A DNA stretch of 64,000 nt from Myxococcales bacterium 68-20 (GCA_001899635.1 MKVQ01000048.1:496001-560000); one strand, 5' to 3'; counted from the first letter of the stretch, positions 1-9,647 are shown. The notes: generated by a model not told the origin, from the sequence alone. Made by a program: numbers and translations.

Positions 1-708
1 GACCATGATCACGAGCACCGCGAGCGGGACACCGGCGATCGCCATCGGCCGCCATCGACCGAGGAGGCGCGACGACGCGATCGTCGTGATGACCGCAAAC
101 GCCAGCGCGTCGACGAGTGCCGCGGCGGTGTGCATGCCATCGGCGCGCGACGTCCGAACGCCGACGAGCATGATCCCGATGAACGCGCAGCCGGCAGCGA
201 TGCCGATCCCGAGCTTCTGGAGGCTCGTGCCCCCGCGCGCGAGCACCGTCGTCACTCGGCGCGCGAAGAGGGCGACGACGACGCCGGTGACGACCGCAAA
301 GATCGAGAACGTGACGCCGGCGAGCGCCTTGTGGTGCGTGGTCTTGCTGAGCAAGGCGCCGAACGTCGACAGCAGCCCGAGCTCGATCACGCACCACCAC
401 AGGACGCCCATCGCGAACAGCGACGCGCGCTCGCCCGCGAGCAGCTGGACCCCGACGCGCGCGCGCCGGAGGACCGCAACCGCCGCGACCGCGAGCGGTG
501 TGGAGAGCGCCGAGAGCACCAGCCACTGCTCGAGCGCGCGGGACGCGGAGCTCGCGTCGCCCATGCGAAGCGCCGCAGGGAGCGAGGACACGACTGCCGC
601 CAGGACGCCGCCCGCGACGATGAAGCCGAGCCGCATCACGCTCGAAGAGCCGTCGCTCTCGGGCTCCGGCTCGCGTGCGAGGCTATGCAGCGGCGGCTGA
701 ACGCTCAT
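1..708 (-). CDS. Incomplete multi-pass membrane protein (N-terminal part)
   Basis: An open frame starts at the ATG at 708-706 and runs 236 codons without a stop off the left edge, so only the N-terminus is present. It opens MSVQPPLHSLAREPEPESDG, a short acidic cytoplasmic leader. About seven hydrophobic segments follow, among them stretches with GFIVAGGVLAAVV, LFAMGVLWWCVIELGLL, FSIFAVVTGVVVALF and GIGIAAGCAFIGIMLVGV. The hydrophobic pattern and the steady third-position GC bias make it a real integral inner-membrane protein. I do not recognise the family. It could be the membrane part of a larger enzyme whose soluble domain lies outside the window. The opposite-strand frames here are Arg/Ala-rich shadows. 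Confidence 0.7.
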   Translation of the reverse strand, partial: MSVQPPLHSLAREPEPESDGSSSVMRLGFIVAGGVLAAVVSSLPAALRMGDASSASRALEQWLVLSALSTPLAVAAVAVLRRARVGVQLLAGERASLFAMGVLWWCVIELGLLSTFGALLSKTTHHKALAGVTFSIFAVVTGVVVALFARRVTTVLARGGTSLQKLGIGIAAGCAFIGIMLVGVRTSRADGMHTAAALVDALAFAVITTIASSRLLGRWRPMAIAGVPLAVLVIMV

Positions 709-872
709 GGGGGCGGAGCACTATAGCGAACCGACGAGGCATCGCGTCCAGAACGCGTCAAATCGGTATGGTCGAGCCGCTCGAGCGGGCAAACGGCCCT
801 GGCCGCGTCGAACGGATGAGCGCGACTAAGAGCGCGTTGCGCGTATGTGCCGCGAGCGAACCTGCACGCGGT

Positions 873-2135
873 TCAGAACGCGTCGATCGACGTCAGCGGG
901 GGCATCTTCACGATCGCATCGACACGCGACGCCAGCCGCCCATCGGCATCGGCGAGGCCGAGCGCAACCGCATCCGTGACGGAAAGCCCGCCGTAGAGGA
1001 TGGCCGCGAGGCCGGCGCGCGTCGTCCAGAGAGCGCGCGGCTCCCGAACATCGACGCTCCCGCGCGGCGGCCCGACCTCGGCTCGCCCGTCCAGCACGCG
1101 AACCCCGACCGCGATGCCGTCGGGCTCGTCATCGTCGGAAGAGCGCACGACGACGTCGAAGGCACCATTCCCACCGTAGCCTCGCGCGACGATGGCCCGA
1201 GGGACGTCCTCGATCCTCACCATCGGCCCACCGACGATCTCGCCGAGGCCGTGCTCGACCGCATCGGTGCCGAAGCGCCGTCCGTCGGGGTCCACGAGCG
1301 CACGCTCGAGCGGGTCGGTCTCGGCGACCTCGAGGATGATCTCGGCGGCTTGATCGCGCATCCCTGCGAGCGCCCCGAGGAGTGCGCGGCGCGTCTCGTC
1401 GTCCTCGGCGACGAGCTCGTCGACCTCGACGAGCGTCTCGGCGTGGAACTGCTCCTGCGCGAGCGTGAACGCGACGTATCCCGTGGCCTTCGCGTTGCCC
1501 TGCCCCACACCCGGGCGCCGCCCCTCGCATACGAGCGTCATCCGTCGCTCGCGCGCGAGGAGCATCTCCCAGAAGCGCTTCGGCCTCGTGATCCATCCGC
1601 TCGCCCGCTCGGCCGCTCGCGCGTGGAGGCGCCGGATCGTCTTGTCGTCCCCTGGGCGCACGCCGCGAACGCGACCGCGAGCCAGCGCCCGCCACGCCCC
1701 GGGGACCGAGCGCGTATCGATCGCGAGGCGCTTGCGCGAAGACGTGGTCGCGTACCCGAGGCGCTCGTAAAAGCCGTGACGGAAAGCGTAGAGCATCGTC
1801 AGCGCGTCGCCCCTCCGGTCGGAGAGACCGTGGAGGTAGCTCATGAGCGCGGTGGCGATCCCCCGTCCCCGCGCCTCGGGCGCGATGCCGACCGAGGCGA
1901 TCCCGCCCACCTTCACGGCGACCCCGCCGAAAGAGGCCTGGAACGGGAAGAGGAATGCGTGCCCGACGACGGCCCCCGCGTCCTCGACCACGACGAGGTG
2001 TTCGAGCCCGCCGAACGGATTATGCGTGAAATTCCGCTGACGTGCCTCGACGTTGCGTGGGTCGGGATAGGCTGCGAGGTGAATCTCGACGAGGCGCTCG
2101 AGGTCGCTCTCCTTCGCCCGCCTGAACCGGCTCAT
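873..2135 (-). CDS. Eis-like GNAT N-acetyltransferase with SCP2-type C-terminal domain
   Basis: This 420-residue protein has the layout of the Eis (enhanced intracellular survival) family. It has an N-terminal GNAT domain starting MSRFRRAKESDLERLVEI, an acetyl-CoA binding loop VGIAPEARGRGIATALM, a second degenerate GNAT-like half, and a C-terminal sterol-carrier-like domain near the end (around RVLDGRAEVG and LSVTDAVALGLA). Family members use acetyl-CoA to acetylate amines such as aminoglycosides or lysine side chains; the substrate here is unknown. I chose the ATG at 2135 because the GNAT fold starts there; the longer frame to 2195 only adds an Arg-rich tail. It is divergent from the receiver protein at 2211, with 75 bases between them that must hold both promoters. 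Confidence 0.85.
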   Translation of the reverse strand: MSRFRRAKESDLERLVEIHLAAYPDPRNVEARQRNFTHNPFGGLEHLVVVEDAGAVVGHAFLFPFQASFGGVAVKVGGIASVGIAPEARGRGIATALMSYLHGLSDRRGDALTMLYAFRHGFYERLGYATTSSRKRLAIDTRSVPGAWRALARGRVRGVRPGDDKTIRRLHARAAERASGWITRPKRFWEMLLARERRMTLVCEGRRPGVGQGNAKATGYVAFTLAQEQFHAETLVEVDELVAEDDETRRALLGALAGMRDQAAEIILEVAETDPLERALVDPDGRRFGTDAVEHGLGEIVGGPMVRIEDVPRAIVARGYGGNGAFDVVVRSSDDDEPDGIAVGVRVLDGRAEVGPPRGSVDVREPRALWTTRAGLAAILYGGLSVTDAVALGLADADGRLASRVDAIVKMPPLTSIDAF

Positions 2136-2210
2136 CGTCCCGCTCTTTCCGCATCGACGGATCGGCCGGAAATTGGGCCGTCTCCGATCGCGCATGTTAC
2201 GCGCGATCCG

Positions 2211-5200
2211 ATGCTAGCTGAACACGCGCACACCGGGACGAGGTCCGGCTCGAACGGTTCGAACGGGGCGACCAGCGCCCGGCTGGGAGGCGCACGAGCC
2301 GACTTCGTCGCCGGCCTCGGCCGCAAGGTTGCCGACCTCCGCGCGACCCTCGCGCGTGTGAAGGCGAACGCCGACGACGTGGCGGTCCGGGACGAGCTCC
2401 GCCGCAAGCTCCATGCGCTCGGCTCCGCCGCCAAGATGATGAAGTTCGACGCGATGGACCGCGGCATCGCCGAGGCGCTCGGCACGCTCGACCGGGCCTC
2501 GCGCGACGCCGTCCTCGACGAGATCGATCTCGATGCGATCGAGCAGATCATCGAGGACCTGCCGGCGCTCGCCTGGGGCGACGGGCAGGCGCGCTCATCG
2601 CGCGCAGAGGCCATCGAGAAGGGCACCGCGCCGAAGTACGACGTCCTCGTCGTCGGTCCGGCGCTCATCGCCGAGGCGCTCTGCGACGACGACACCTCGC
2701 GGGTGCAGGCCACGTTCACGTGCGAGACCACGCCCGACGCGCAGGCCGCTTACGACGTCGTGCGCACGACGGAGCCCGATCTCGTCATCCTCGATGCCGA
2801 CCTCGTCGCCGCGACCGAGCTCGTCGAGGCGCTGATGGACGACCCGCTCACCGAGACGGTGCCGATCGTCGTCGTCGGGAGCTTCGTCGAGCAGGGCGAG
2901 GCCGCGCGCTACGTCGCGATGGGAGTCGCCAAGACCGTGAGCAAGCCGACCTCGCGCGAGGCGCTCCGCGCAGTCTGCGAGGAGACGCTCTCGCCCGATC
3001 GCGGGAGCGTCACCGCCCACGCCGTCCTCGGCGAGCCGACGCTCGAGGAGCTCGGCGATCGCCTTGCCGCGGAGCTCCGCGAGGCCATCGTGGGCCGCGC
3101 CGATCCCGCTGCCCGCGGCCGTCGCATCCCGCTCGGCCAAGGCACCGAGGTACTCGGCGCCGTCTGGGGCGCGATCGCTCGTGTCCGCGAGGTCGTCACC
3201 TCGCGCAGCGACGGCGCAGTGCGCTTCGCCGGCGGCCCCGAGGGCGCGCTCACGCCCGCGCCGCTGCTCCACGAGCCCGACATCGCCCGCGGCGATCGCC
3301 ACCGCACGCCGAAGCGCGGCAACGCCGCCGAGGTGCGCCTCCAGGGCCGGCGCGTCGTCGTCGCCGACGACGATCCCGGCGTCGTGTGGTTCCTCGCCGA
3401 CCTCCTCAAGACGGCCGGCTGCGTCGTCCACGAGGCCTTCGACGGTCAGCAGGCGCTCGAGCTCGCCTACAGGAGCTCGCCCGACCTCGTCATCAGCGAC
3501 ATCCTGATGCCGAACCTCGACGGCTTCTCGCTCTGCCGCGCGCTCCGTCGGGACGTCGCGCTGCGCGATACGCCGGTGATCCTTCTCTCCTGGAAGGAGG
3601 ACCTCCTCCAGCGCGTGCGCGAGCTCGGCGCCGGCGCGGCGGGCTACGTCCGCAAGGAGAGCGACACCCGCGCGATCATCGCGCGCGTCCGCGAGGCGCT
3701 CCGCTCGCGCGGACGGATCGAGGCGCGCCTCCGCGAAGAGGGCGAGGTCCGCGGCCGCCTCGATGGCGTCACCATCCGCACGCTCCTCGAGATCGTGTGC
3801 GCAACGCGCCCCGAGGCGCGCGTGTCGGTCCGCGACGCGTCGTTCCTCTACGAGGTCGAGGTCCGCTTCGGTGCGCCGCATCGCGCGACGCGCACGGACG
3901 GGGACGGGAGCTTCCTCAAGGGCTCGAAGGTGCTGACCCAGATGCTCGGCGTGAGCGCGGGTCGGTTCACCGTCACGAACAGCACGGCGGCGGTCGAGGC
4001 CGATCTCGACGGTAACCTCGCCGCGCAATTCGCCAAGCCGATCGCCAAGGCACGCGCCGCGATGTCGCTCCTCACGGGCACGAGGATGAACGCGGTCGCC
4101 CGGATCCGCTTCGACGAGGACGCGCTCGCCGACTACCTGAAGGCCACTCCGGAGCGCGCTCGCCTCGTCGCACGCCGCCTCGCGAACGGCGCGTCTCCGC
4201 GCGAGCTCATCCTCTGCGGCGGAGCCGAGCCCGCGCTCCTCGACGACCTCCTCTGCGATGTCTCGGCGCGCGGCCTCGTGATCGGCATCGAGGGCACGGA
4301 CGGCGAAGACATGCTTCGTCCCGCGGTCGCGGACGTCCTCCAGCACACCGACACGCGTGCATCGTTCGCACCGCACGCCGCGACGCCCTCACCGGTCCCC
4401 GCCCTCGCCGACGCGCTCGGTGTGAGCGCCGAGGTCGCCGCGAGCGCGCTCCCGCTCTGCTCCGACGAGGAGTCCGCGCCGATCTGCACGAGCCCGACGC
4501 CGGGTGCCACGACGTCGCTCGAGGACGCCATCCTCCGTGAGGTGATCCACAGCTCGCCCGAGCCCGCGCTGGCGCTCCCAACCGTCGACCCGGCGGTCGT
4601 CGTTGCTCCGGCCGAGGCCCTCCGCCAAGAGCCTTCCCCTTCCCCTGCGCCTGCCCCGACCGCATGCGAGGAAGAGGACCACGGGCCCCCTCCGGCCGAG
4701 CAGATCCTCGCCCTCGGCGAGGCCACCGTCGTCGACAACACCGTCTACGGCGAGGAGCGCTCCATCTCCTCGATCGCGCCGCCGGTGGCGGCTCTCGCCA
4801 GCGAGGGCGAGGACGACGAGCAGGACGAAGAGCAGGACGAGGCCGGCAACGACGACGCGGTCTTCGCGGGCGAGCTGAAGCGTGAAGACCTCACGCCGTT
4901 CGCCTCCGTCACCGCGACTGAGGACGACGAGGCGCCGGCGCCCTCGCCCGCGCCCAAGCGGAAGAAGTGGCCGATGGTGGCGTTCGTCGCGGCCACCGGG
5001 GTCGTGGCCTGGGCGGTCCTCCACTTCTCGACGAGCTCGGTCAGCCTCCCGCCGCAGCAGCAGAAGCAGCTCGAGGCGCCCGCGCCCGAGACCCCGCTCC
5101 CGCCGCCGGCGAAGACGGCCGCCAGCGAGGACACGACCGACAAGGTCTTCTACACGCCGGTCGTCACGACCGAGACCTCGCTCCCCGCAGGCCACGGCGT

Positions 5201-5387
5201 CATCGACGTCTCCGCGCCCGCAGGCGCCGTGGTGCTCGTCGACGGCAAGGAGCATGCGCGCGGGTCGACGAAGGTAGAGGCCTCGCCGGGCGATCACGAC
5301 GTCCGCGTCCGCCACGACTCCGCCGGAGAGCGCGCCTACACGATCAACGTGCGCACGAGCCGCGTCGCCCACGTCCGCTTCGAGTAG
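2211..5387 (+). CDS. Multi-domain signalling protein: HPt-like, two receiver domains, PATAN (DUF4388), TM, PEGA
   Basis: This 1058-residue protein is a mosaic. Residues about 25-100 resemble a histidine phosphotransfer domain, with LHALGSAAKMM and His68 at the position of the phosphorylated His. A degenerate receiver follows (about 143-260); it keeps Asp195 in VILDADL and the SKP lysine but lacks the N-terminal acidic pair. A canonical receiver (about 379-500) has ADDDPG, acceptor Asp430 in VISDILMPN and a conserved Lys in YVRKES. Next comes a PATAN/DUF4388-type domain (about 510-630), common in myxobacterial regulators, then a low-complexity Pro/Ala/Glu region. One membrane segment near 919-940 and a C-terminal PEGA domain end the protein. 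The start is the first ATG after the divergent gene. The long in-frame upstream extension to 675 overlaps the Eis-like gene and is not real. Confidence 0.85.
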   Translation: MLAEHAHTGTRSGSNGSNGATSARLGGARADFVAGLGRKVADLRATLARVKANADDVAVRDELRRKLHALGSAAKMMKFDAMDRGIAEALGTLDRASRDAVLDEIDLDAIEQIIEDLPALAWGDGQARSSRAEAIEKGTAPKYDVLVVGPALIAEALCDDDTSRVQATFTCETTPDAQAAYDVVRTTEPDLVILDADLVAATELVEALMDDPLTETVPIVVVGSFVEQGEAARYVAMGVAKTVSKPTSREALRAVCEETLSPDRGSVTAHAVLGEPTLEELGDRLAAELREAIVGRADPAARGRRIPLGQGTEVLGAVWGAIARVREVVTSRSDGAVRFAGGPEGALTPAPLLHEPDIARGDRHRTPKRGNAAEVRLQGRRVVVADDDPGVVWFLADLLKTAGCVVHEAFDGQQALELAYRSSPDLVISDILMPNLDGFSLCRALRRDVALRDTPVILLSWKEDLLQRVRELGAGAAGYVRKESDTRAIIARVREALRSRGRIEARLREEGEVRGRLDGVTIRTLLEIVCATRPEARVSVRDASFLYEVEVRFGAPHRATRTDGDGSFLKGSKVLTQMLGVSAGRFTVTNSTAAVEADLDGNLAAQFAKPIAKARAAMSLLTGTRMNAVARIRFDEDALADYLKATPERARLVARRLANGASPRELILCGGAEPALLDDLLCDVSARGLVIGIEGTDGEDMLRPAVADVLQHTDTRASFAPHAATPSPVPALADALGVSAEVAASALPLCSDEESAPICTSPTPGATTSLEDAILREVIHSSPEPALALPTVDPAVVVAPAEALRQEPSPSPAPAPTACEEEDHGPPPAEQILALGEATVVDNTVYGEERSISSIAPPVAALASEGEDDEQDEEQDEAGNDDAVFAGELKREDLTPFASVTATEDDEAPAPSPAPKRKKWPMVAFVAATGVVAWAVLHFSTSSVSLPPQQQKQLEAPAPETPLPPPAKTAASEDTTDKVFYTPVVTTETSLPAGHGVIDVSAPAGAVVLVDGKEHARGSTKVEASPGDHDVRVRHDSAGERAYTINVRTSRVAHVRFE

Positions 5388-5418
5388 GCCTCCCCGTCCA
5401 GGGAGCGAAGCCCCGACG

Positions 5419-5456
5419 CCGCGAGCGCCCGGCTTTGAGCGCGCGGGCGTTCGCGG
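5419..5456 (+). terminator. 13-bp hairpin between the signalling gene and the sulfatase-like gene
   Basis: The arms CCGCGAGCGCCCG (5419-5431) and CGGGCGTTCGCGG (5444-5456) pair over 13 bases with one G-U, around a 12-base loop. It lies 31 bases after the TAG at 5385-5387 and directly before the AAGGAGG ribosome-binding site at 5459. There is no U-tract, so it could be a weak terminator, an attenuator or a structured leader of the next gene. Confidence 0.45.
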
Positions 5457-5469
5457 TAAGGAGGGCGCG

Positions 5470-7827
5470 ATGCTGCTCTCCCGCTTCCCGAGCGCCCGCG
5501 CCGGCGCGATCGCTGCCGCGATCGCGCTCGCGACCGGCTGCTCGAAGGGCGGCTCGGGAGACGCGCCGAGCGCCGGCACCTCGCTCGCCGCGAGCGCCTC
5601 GAAGGCTCCCAGCACGAAGGGCGCTCGGGTCAGCGACGCACCACACGACTCGGCCGTCATCGACTTCCTCGCAAACGCGGAGGACTGCAGCTTCGGGCAC
5701 CGCGGCGTGCTCCTCGATCTCGGGGACGCGACCACGCGCTCGCGCATGAGCGGGGCACGCCTCGCGAAGCCGGACGTGGAGGTCCGCGAACGCGAGGGCG
5801 CATCGTGGGCGAGCATCCGCGCCCGCTCGCTCGAGCTGTCGTTCATCTCGTCCGCCGAGCTCAAGTCCGAGGCAGGGATCATCATCGAGGCCCGGGCCCG
5901 CGGCGGCCTCGCGAGGAGCGCGTCGGTCTACCTCAACGGGAAGCCCATCGGCACGCTCTCGCTCACCAAGGGCGAAACGACGATCTCGGCGGCCCGCGCG
6001 CAAGGCGTGATCGCCCGCGGCACGAACGAGCTCCTCCTGCGCTTCAACGGCGGCTCGCGCGCGCAGCACGATCAGCTCGCGGAGATCGACTGGATCCGCG
6101 TCGGCCCGAACGACGGCGACGCTCCCTACTCCGCGCCCACGCGCAGCGACGCGATCACCGCGGTGTCGATCTCCGGCACGTCGCGGCGCGCGGTCTCGCT
6201 CCGCGCCCCGGGCTATGCGCGCTGCTCGGCGTTCATCCCGAACGGGAGCGTCCTCGAGGGCTTCATCGGCGCGACGGGCGGCGAGGCCGAGGCGGAAGTG
6301 CGGGTGCTCGTCGACCGATCGGAGCCGCGCGTCGTCGGGACGTTCCGTCTCGGCGGCCCCACCGATCCACCAGGCTGGAGGCCGATCTCGATCCCGCTCG
6401 GCGACATCGCCACGATCGCGGGCGTCGAGCTCGTCGCGAAGAGCAGCTCGAAGGGCGCACGGGTCGCGTTCGCCGAGGCGCGTGTCGTCCCGCCGGCGCC
6501 GCCGGACGAGCCCTCCGAGGAGGTCGCGCCGCCGAAGGCACGGGGGGTCGTCCTCGTCGTGATGGGCACGACGTCGCGCCGGATCTCGATCCATGGCGGC
6601 TCGGTCGCGATGCCGGAGCTCGCGAGCCTGGCGAACGGAGGCATCGTCTTCGACGCACACCGCGCGACGTCGAGCTACGCCAACGGCGCGCTCGGCTCGA
6701 TGCTCACCGGGCTCTCCCCGCGCGAGCACGGCGCTTCGGACGCCGACGCCGTCCTGTCCCCGACCGTCTTCACGATCGCCGAGGCCACCCGGCAGGCCGG
6801 CATCGTCACCGGCATGTTCACCGCGAACCCGACGACGACCGCTCCGTACGGCTTCGCGCGCGGGTGGGAGACGTTCGAGGTGCGTCTGCCGGGGCACGGA
6901 GACGACGAAGCATCGACCGCCATCTTCGACGAGGCGGGCAAGTGGCTCGACGCCCACAAGAACGATCGCTTCTTCCTCGTCGTGCACGCGCGCGGCGGGC
7001 ATCCGCCGTGGGAGGTCACGAGCGAAGAGCTGAAGGAGCTCCCGCCGCAGGGTTATCAGGGCAGCCTCGAGCCCAAGCACGCCGGCGAGGCGCTGGCAAA
7101 GGCACGCAAGGCGGGCGGCCGCTCGTTCGCCGATCCCGATCGCGAGCGCGCCTTCGCGCTCCATGCAAAAGCGCTCACCGCCCACGATGAAGCGCTCGGC
7201 GCGCTGATCGGCCGCGTTCGCACGCTCGGGCGCGAGAAGGACACGGTCTGGATCGTCACCGGCGACGTCGGGGTCGACGCGGCTGCGCGTGTCCCCTTCC
7301 TCGAGGACGACTCGCTCGAGGAAGGCGCCCTCGCGATCCCGCTCGTGCTGCGCGGGATCGGGAAGCCCCCCCGCGAGCGGGTGCCCACCGCGACCAGCGG
7401 CGTCGACATCGCACGCACGGTGCTCGAGTCGTTCGGGCTTCCTCCGCCGCCGCAGCTCCGTGGCGAGAGCCTCTGGGCGTCCGCGGGAGAGAAGAGGCCC
7501 GTCGTCGGTGAACGACCGCTCGTCGCCGCGACGACGACGCGCTTCTCGGCGCGTTGGGGAGCGTTTGCGGTCGTGGGCTCGCGCGGGCGCGAGGTGAAGG
7601 TCTGCAACCTCGCCCTCGACCCGGACTGCGTCAGTGACGTGCGCCCGAGCCACCCGCTGGCGGCCGAGGCCCTGCGCTCGCTCGCCTGGAACGAGCTCGT
7701 CGTGAGGGGCGCCGGGGCCGCGAGGAGCGACAAACCCGACAAGGCCGCCGCCCCAGCTGAAGCGGCGTCCGCCCGCGCGGCGGCCGACGGACCGACCTCT
7801 GCCGCACTAAAGATCTGGGGCCGGTAG
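5470..7827 (+). CDS. Sulfatase/alkaline-phosphatase-fold lipoprotein lacking catalytic residues
   Basis: This 785-residue protein begins with a lipoprotein signal (ALATGC, Cys24). An N-terminal beta-rich half of about 330 residues follows, then from about 357 a sulfatase-fold domain. Fold landmarks are recognisable: VVLVVMGTT at the first strand, SSYANGALGSMLTGLSPREHG at the active-site helix, a central region with HARGGHPPWE, and VWIVTGDVGV near the end. In active sulfatases these read DD near the first strand, C/S-x-P-x-R before the LTGL motif, and a D-H pair near the C-terminus. Here they are GT, SYANG and DV, so the metal ligands and the formylglycine site are gone. It is probably a non-catalytic binding or structural protein of the envelope. 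The ATG is set by AAGGAGG eight bases upstream. The alanine-rich C-terminal tail looks disordered. Confidence 0.75.
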   Translation: MLLSRFPSARAGAIAAAIALATGCSKGGSGDAPSAGTSLAASASKAPSTKGARVSDAPHDSAVIDFLANAEDCSFGHRGVLLDLGDATTRSRMSGARLAKPDVEVREREGASWASIRARSLELSFISSAELKSEAGIIIEARARGGLARSASVYLNGKPIGTLSLTKGETTISAARAQGVIARGTNELLLRFNGGSRAQHDQLAEIDWIRVGPNDGDAPYSAPTRSDAITAVSISGTSRRAVSLRAPGYARCSAFIPNGSVLEGFIGATGGEAEAEVRVLVDRSEPRVVGTFRLGGPTDPPGWRPISIPLGDIATIAGVELVAKSSSKGARVAFAEARVVPPAPPDEPSEEVAPPKARGVVLVVMGTTSRRISIHGGSVAMPELASLANGGIVFDAHRATSSYANGALGSMLTGLSPREHGASDADAVLSPTVFTIAEATRQAGIVTGMFTANPTTTAPYGFARGWETFEVRLPGHGDDEASTAIFDEAGKWLDAHKNDRFFLVVHARGGHPPWEVTSEELKELPPQGYQGSLEPKHAGEALAKARKAGGRSFADPDRERAFALHAKALTAHDEALGALIGRVRTLGREKDTVWIVTGDVGVDAAARVPFLEDDSLEEGALAIPLVLRGIGKPPRERVPTATSGVDIARTVLESFGLPPPPQLRGESLWASAGEKRPVVGERPLVAATTTRFSARWGAFAVVGSRGREVKVCNLALDPDCVSDVRPSHPLAAEALRSLAWNELVVRGAGAARSDKPDKAAAPAEAASARAAADGPTSAALKIWGR

Positions 7828-7883
7828 ATCAATCGCAACGGAGCTGCTGAATTTCGCCGCCGAGCATGCTACGTCTGGGCGCT

Positions 7884-7975
<92 letters not shown>

Positions 7976-8010
7976 CTAGTTTTTCGTTGTCGTCGTTAGC
8001 CCTGGTCCGT

Positions 8011-8038
8011 GAGCGCGCCCCGTCCTTCGGGGCGGCTC
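8011..8038 (+). terminator. Hairpin downstream of tRNA-Ser
   Basis: An imperfect stem pairs GAGC plus GCCCCG with CGGGGC plus GCTC around a TCCTT loop, 35 bases after the tRNA. A short T run (7979-7984) lies between the tRNA and this hairpin rather than after it. It may help end the tRNA transcript; this is a weak call. Confidence 0.3.
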
Positions 8039-8197
8039 GCTGACCGGGCTCCAGCTCCCGTCGAATCGTCCGGATCTCGTGCCCTGGTCGAGGCACGAGA
8101 TCCTTTCGCGCGCTCGGCCGTCGGAAGGGTCATCGCACCGCTTCCGCCATGACGATGCGCGCCTGCTACGATTCGAAGGCCACGCGGGCTCGCGTGG

Positions 8198-9346
8198 ATG
8201 AGCGTGATGGACTGCCAGACGTTCGACTCGTCGCTGCTCGACGCGCTCTATGATGAGCTCGACAGTGATGCGTCACGCGCCATGGATGAGCACGCGGCCG
8301 AATGTGAGCCGTGCGCGACACGCTTCGCGCGGCTGACCCGGACGCGCGCGCTCGTCTCCCCTGCCCTCGAGGCGACGCCTGCGGATGGCTTCGAGGCCCG
8401 CGTCCTCGCGGCCGCCGAGGCGGCGACCGATTCGACCCCGGCCGCAGGCCGAGCATCTTCCAGTGAGGGCGACCGCATCGTCCCCACTCGGCCGGCCGAA
8501 GACGAAGCGAACCCGCTCGCGGATCGGGCGGAGGCCCCGAGCCGTGCGGAGCGCGGCGGAATCGTCGCCTTCCTCTCCCGCCCGCAGTTTGCGATCGCGG
8601 CGACGTTCGTCCTCGTCCTCGGGGCAGTCGCGCTCCTGCAAAGCACGCATGTGAAGGGGGACGCCGCGCCGGCCGCTGCGGATCGGGCGGCGGCCGCCGA
8701 AGGCGCGGCTCACGAGCCGGAGCCCGCCCCGGTCGTCGCTGCGAGCGCAGCACCACCGAGCACGGCGCTCGCTCACGCGACCGCACCTCCTTCTCCCGTG
8801 GCCGCTGCACCCCAGGCAGCTCCCGCGAGCGAGAAGAAGAGCGAGCTCGAGGCACCGAAGGCGAAGGCGAGCAGCGTGGCTTCGCGCGGGTCGGCAGACC
8901 CGGCCTTCGACGCCGCGAAGGCGCTGTTCGACGCGAACCGACATGCCGAGGCGCTCCCGCGGTTCGAGGCCCTGGCACCGTCGAATCCGCTGGCCGAGCT
9001 CTACGCGGCGCGCTGCATCGAGCACACGCGGGGCTGCGGCGCTGCGATCGCACGATACGACAGCGCGGCGCGGCGGAACGCCGGCAACGAGAACGGCAGC
9101 CGCGCGGCGCTCGAGGCCGCGCGCTGCGCGAACGGCTCGGGTCAGGCGAGCGCCGCACGAGCGCGCTACGAGGCGCTGGCGAACGACGGCCATGTCGCCG
9201 GCGAGGCGCAGGCGGAGCTCGACGCCCTCGAGGCACCGCACGCGGCCGCGAAAGCGACGAAGCCGGTGGTGCCGCAAGCGACCGCGACCGCTGCTCCGCC
9301 GAAGGCCGCACCGACGGCTCCCGCGGAAGCCCCCGCCCCCCGCTGA
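8198..9346 (+). CDS. Anti-sigma-factor-like membrane protein with zinc-finger HC2 motif and TPR-like tail
   Basis: Of 382 residues, the N-terminal 80 resemble the zf-HC2 anti-sigma domain: LLDALYDELDSDASRAMDEH followed by AAECEPC, giving an H-x3-C-x2-C metal motif. A single membrane segment (FAIAATFVLVLGAVALL) lies near residues 128-145. An Ala/Pro-rich periplasmic linker and a helical repeat region follow; there FDAAKALFDANRHAEAL and ARARYEALANDGHVAGEA look like tetratricopeptide units. Proteins of this kind hold an ECF sigma factor at the membrane, but no sigma gene is adjacent here, so its partner is elsewhere or the function has changed. The start may be the ATG at 8198 or the one at 8207. 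The last 40 residues are Pro/Ala-rich. Confidence 0.7.
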   Translation: MSVMDCQTFDSSLLDALYDELDSDASRAMDEHAAECEPCATRFARLTRTRALVSPALEATPADGFEARVLAAAEAATDSTPAAGRASSSEGDRIVPTRPAEDEANPLADRAEAPSRAERGGIVAFLSRPQFAIAATFVLVLGAVALLQSTHVKGDAAPAAADRAAAAEGAAHEPEPAPVVAASAAPPSTALAHATAPPSPVAAAPQAAPASEKKSELEAPKAKASSVASRGSADPAFDAAKALFDANRHAEALPRFEALAPSNPLAELYAARCIEHTRGCGAAIARYDSAARRNAGNENGSRAALEAARCANGSGQASAARARYEALANDGHVAGEAQAELDALEAPHAAAKATKPVVPQATATAAPPKAAPTAPAEAPAPR

Positions 9347-9647
9347 GCAACCGCATCGCGTCGTCCCGATCGAGCTCGGCACCACGTGCGACCAGCGCGC
9401 GGACACCCCTGCACCATACAAGAACTGCAGAACCGTGCGCGTGACGACGCGGGCCTCCGTCGAACGTCGCCGGTCGTTGCTCATCGCGGTCCGCCGCCTC
9501 TGAGTGCCTTCCGTGGAGACGAGAATCGTCCACCGTCGAGGTCGTGGTCATCGGTGCCCGCGATCCGTCTGGCGGCTTGTGGCGGGGCGAAAGCTCTATT
9601 AGTCGGTCAGCACGAGCGCGGAGTCGCGTGGGTAGGAGGGTAGTACC
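9347..9647. other. Intergenic stretch without a recognisable gene
   Basis: The 301 bases between the anti-sigma-like gene and the cNMP/PilZ gene give only short, biased frames in all directions. The last bases carry the GGAGGG ribosome-binding site (9635-9640) of the next gene. I see no RNA gene or clear promoter, although the sequence just before 9600 is slightly less GC-rich than its surroundings. Confidence 0.5.

Noticed and set aside
675-2210. In-frame extension upstream of the receiver/PEGA gene
   Set aside because: It is antisense to the Eis-like acetyltransferase, which has clear GNAT motifs.
2595-4376. Long minus-strand open frame of 593 codons inside the receiver/PEGA gene
   Set aside because: It is rich in Arg, Ala, Asp and Glu without any fold motif and mirrors the GC-rich third positions of the real gene on the other strand.
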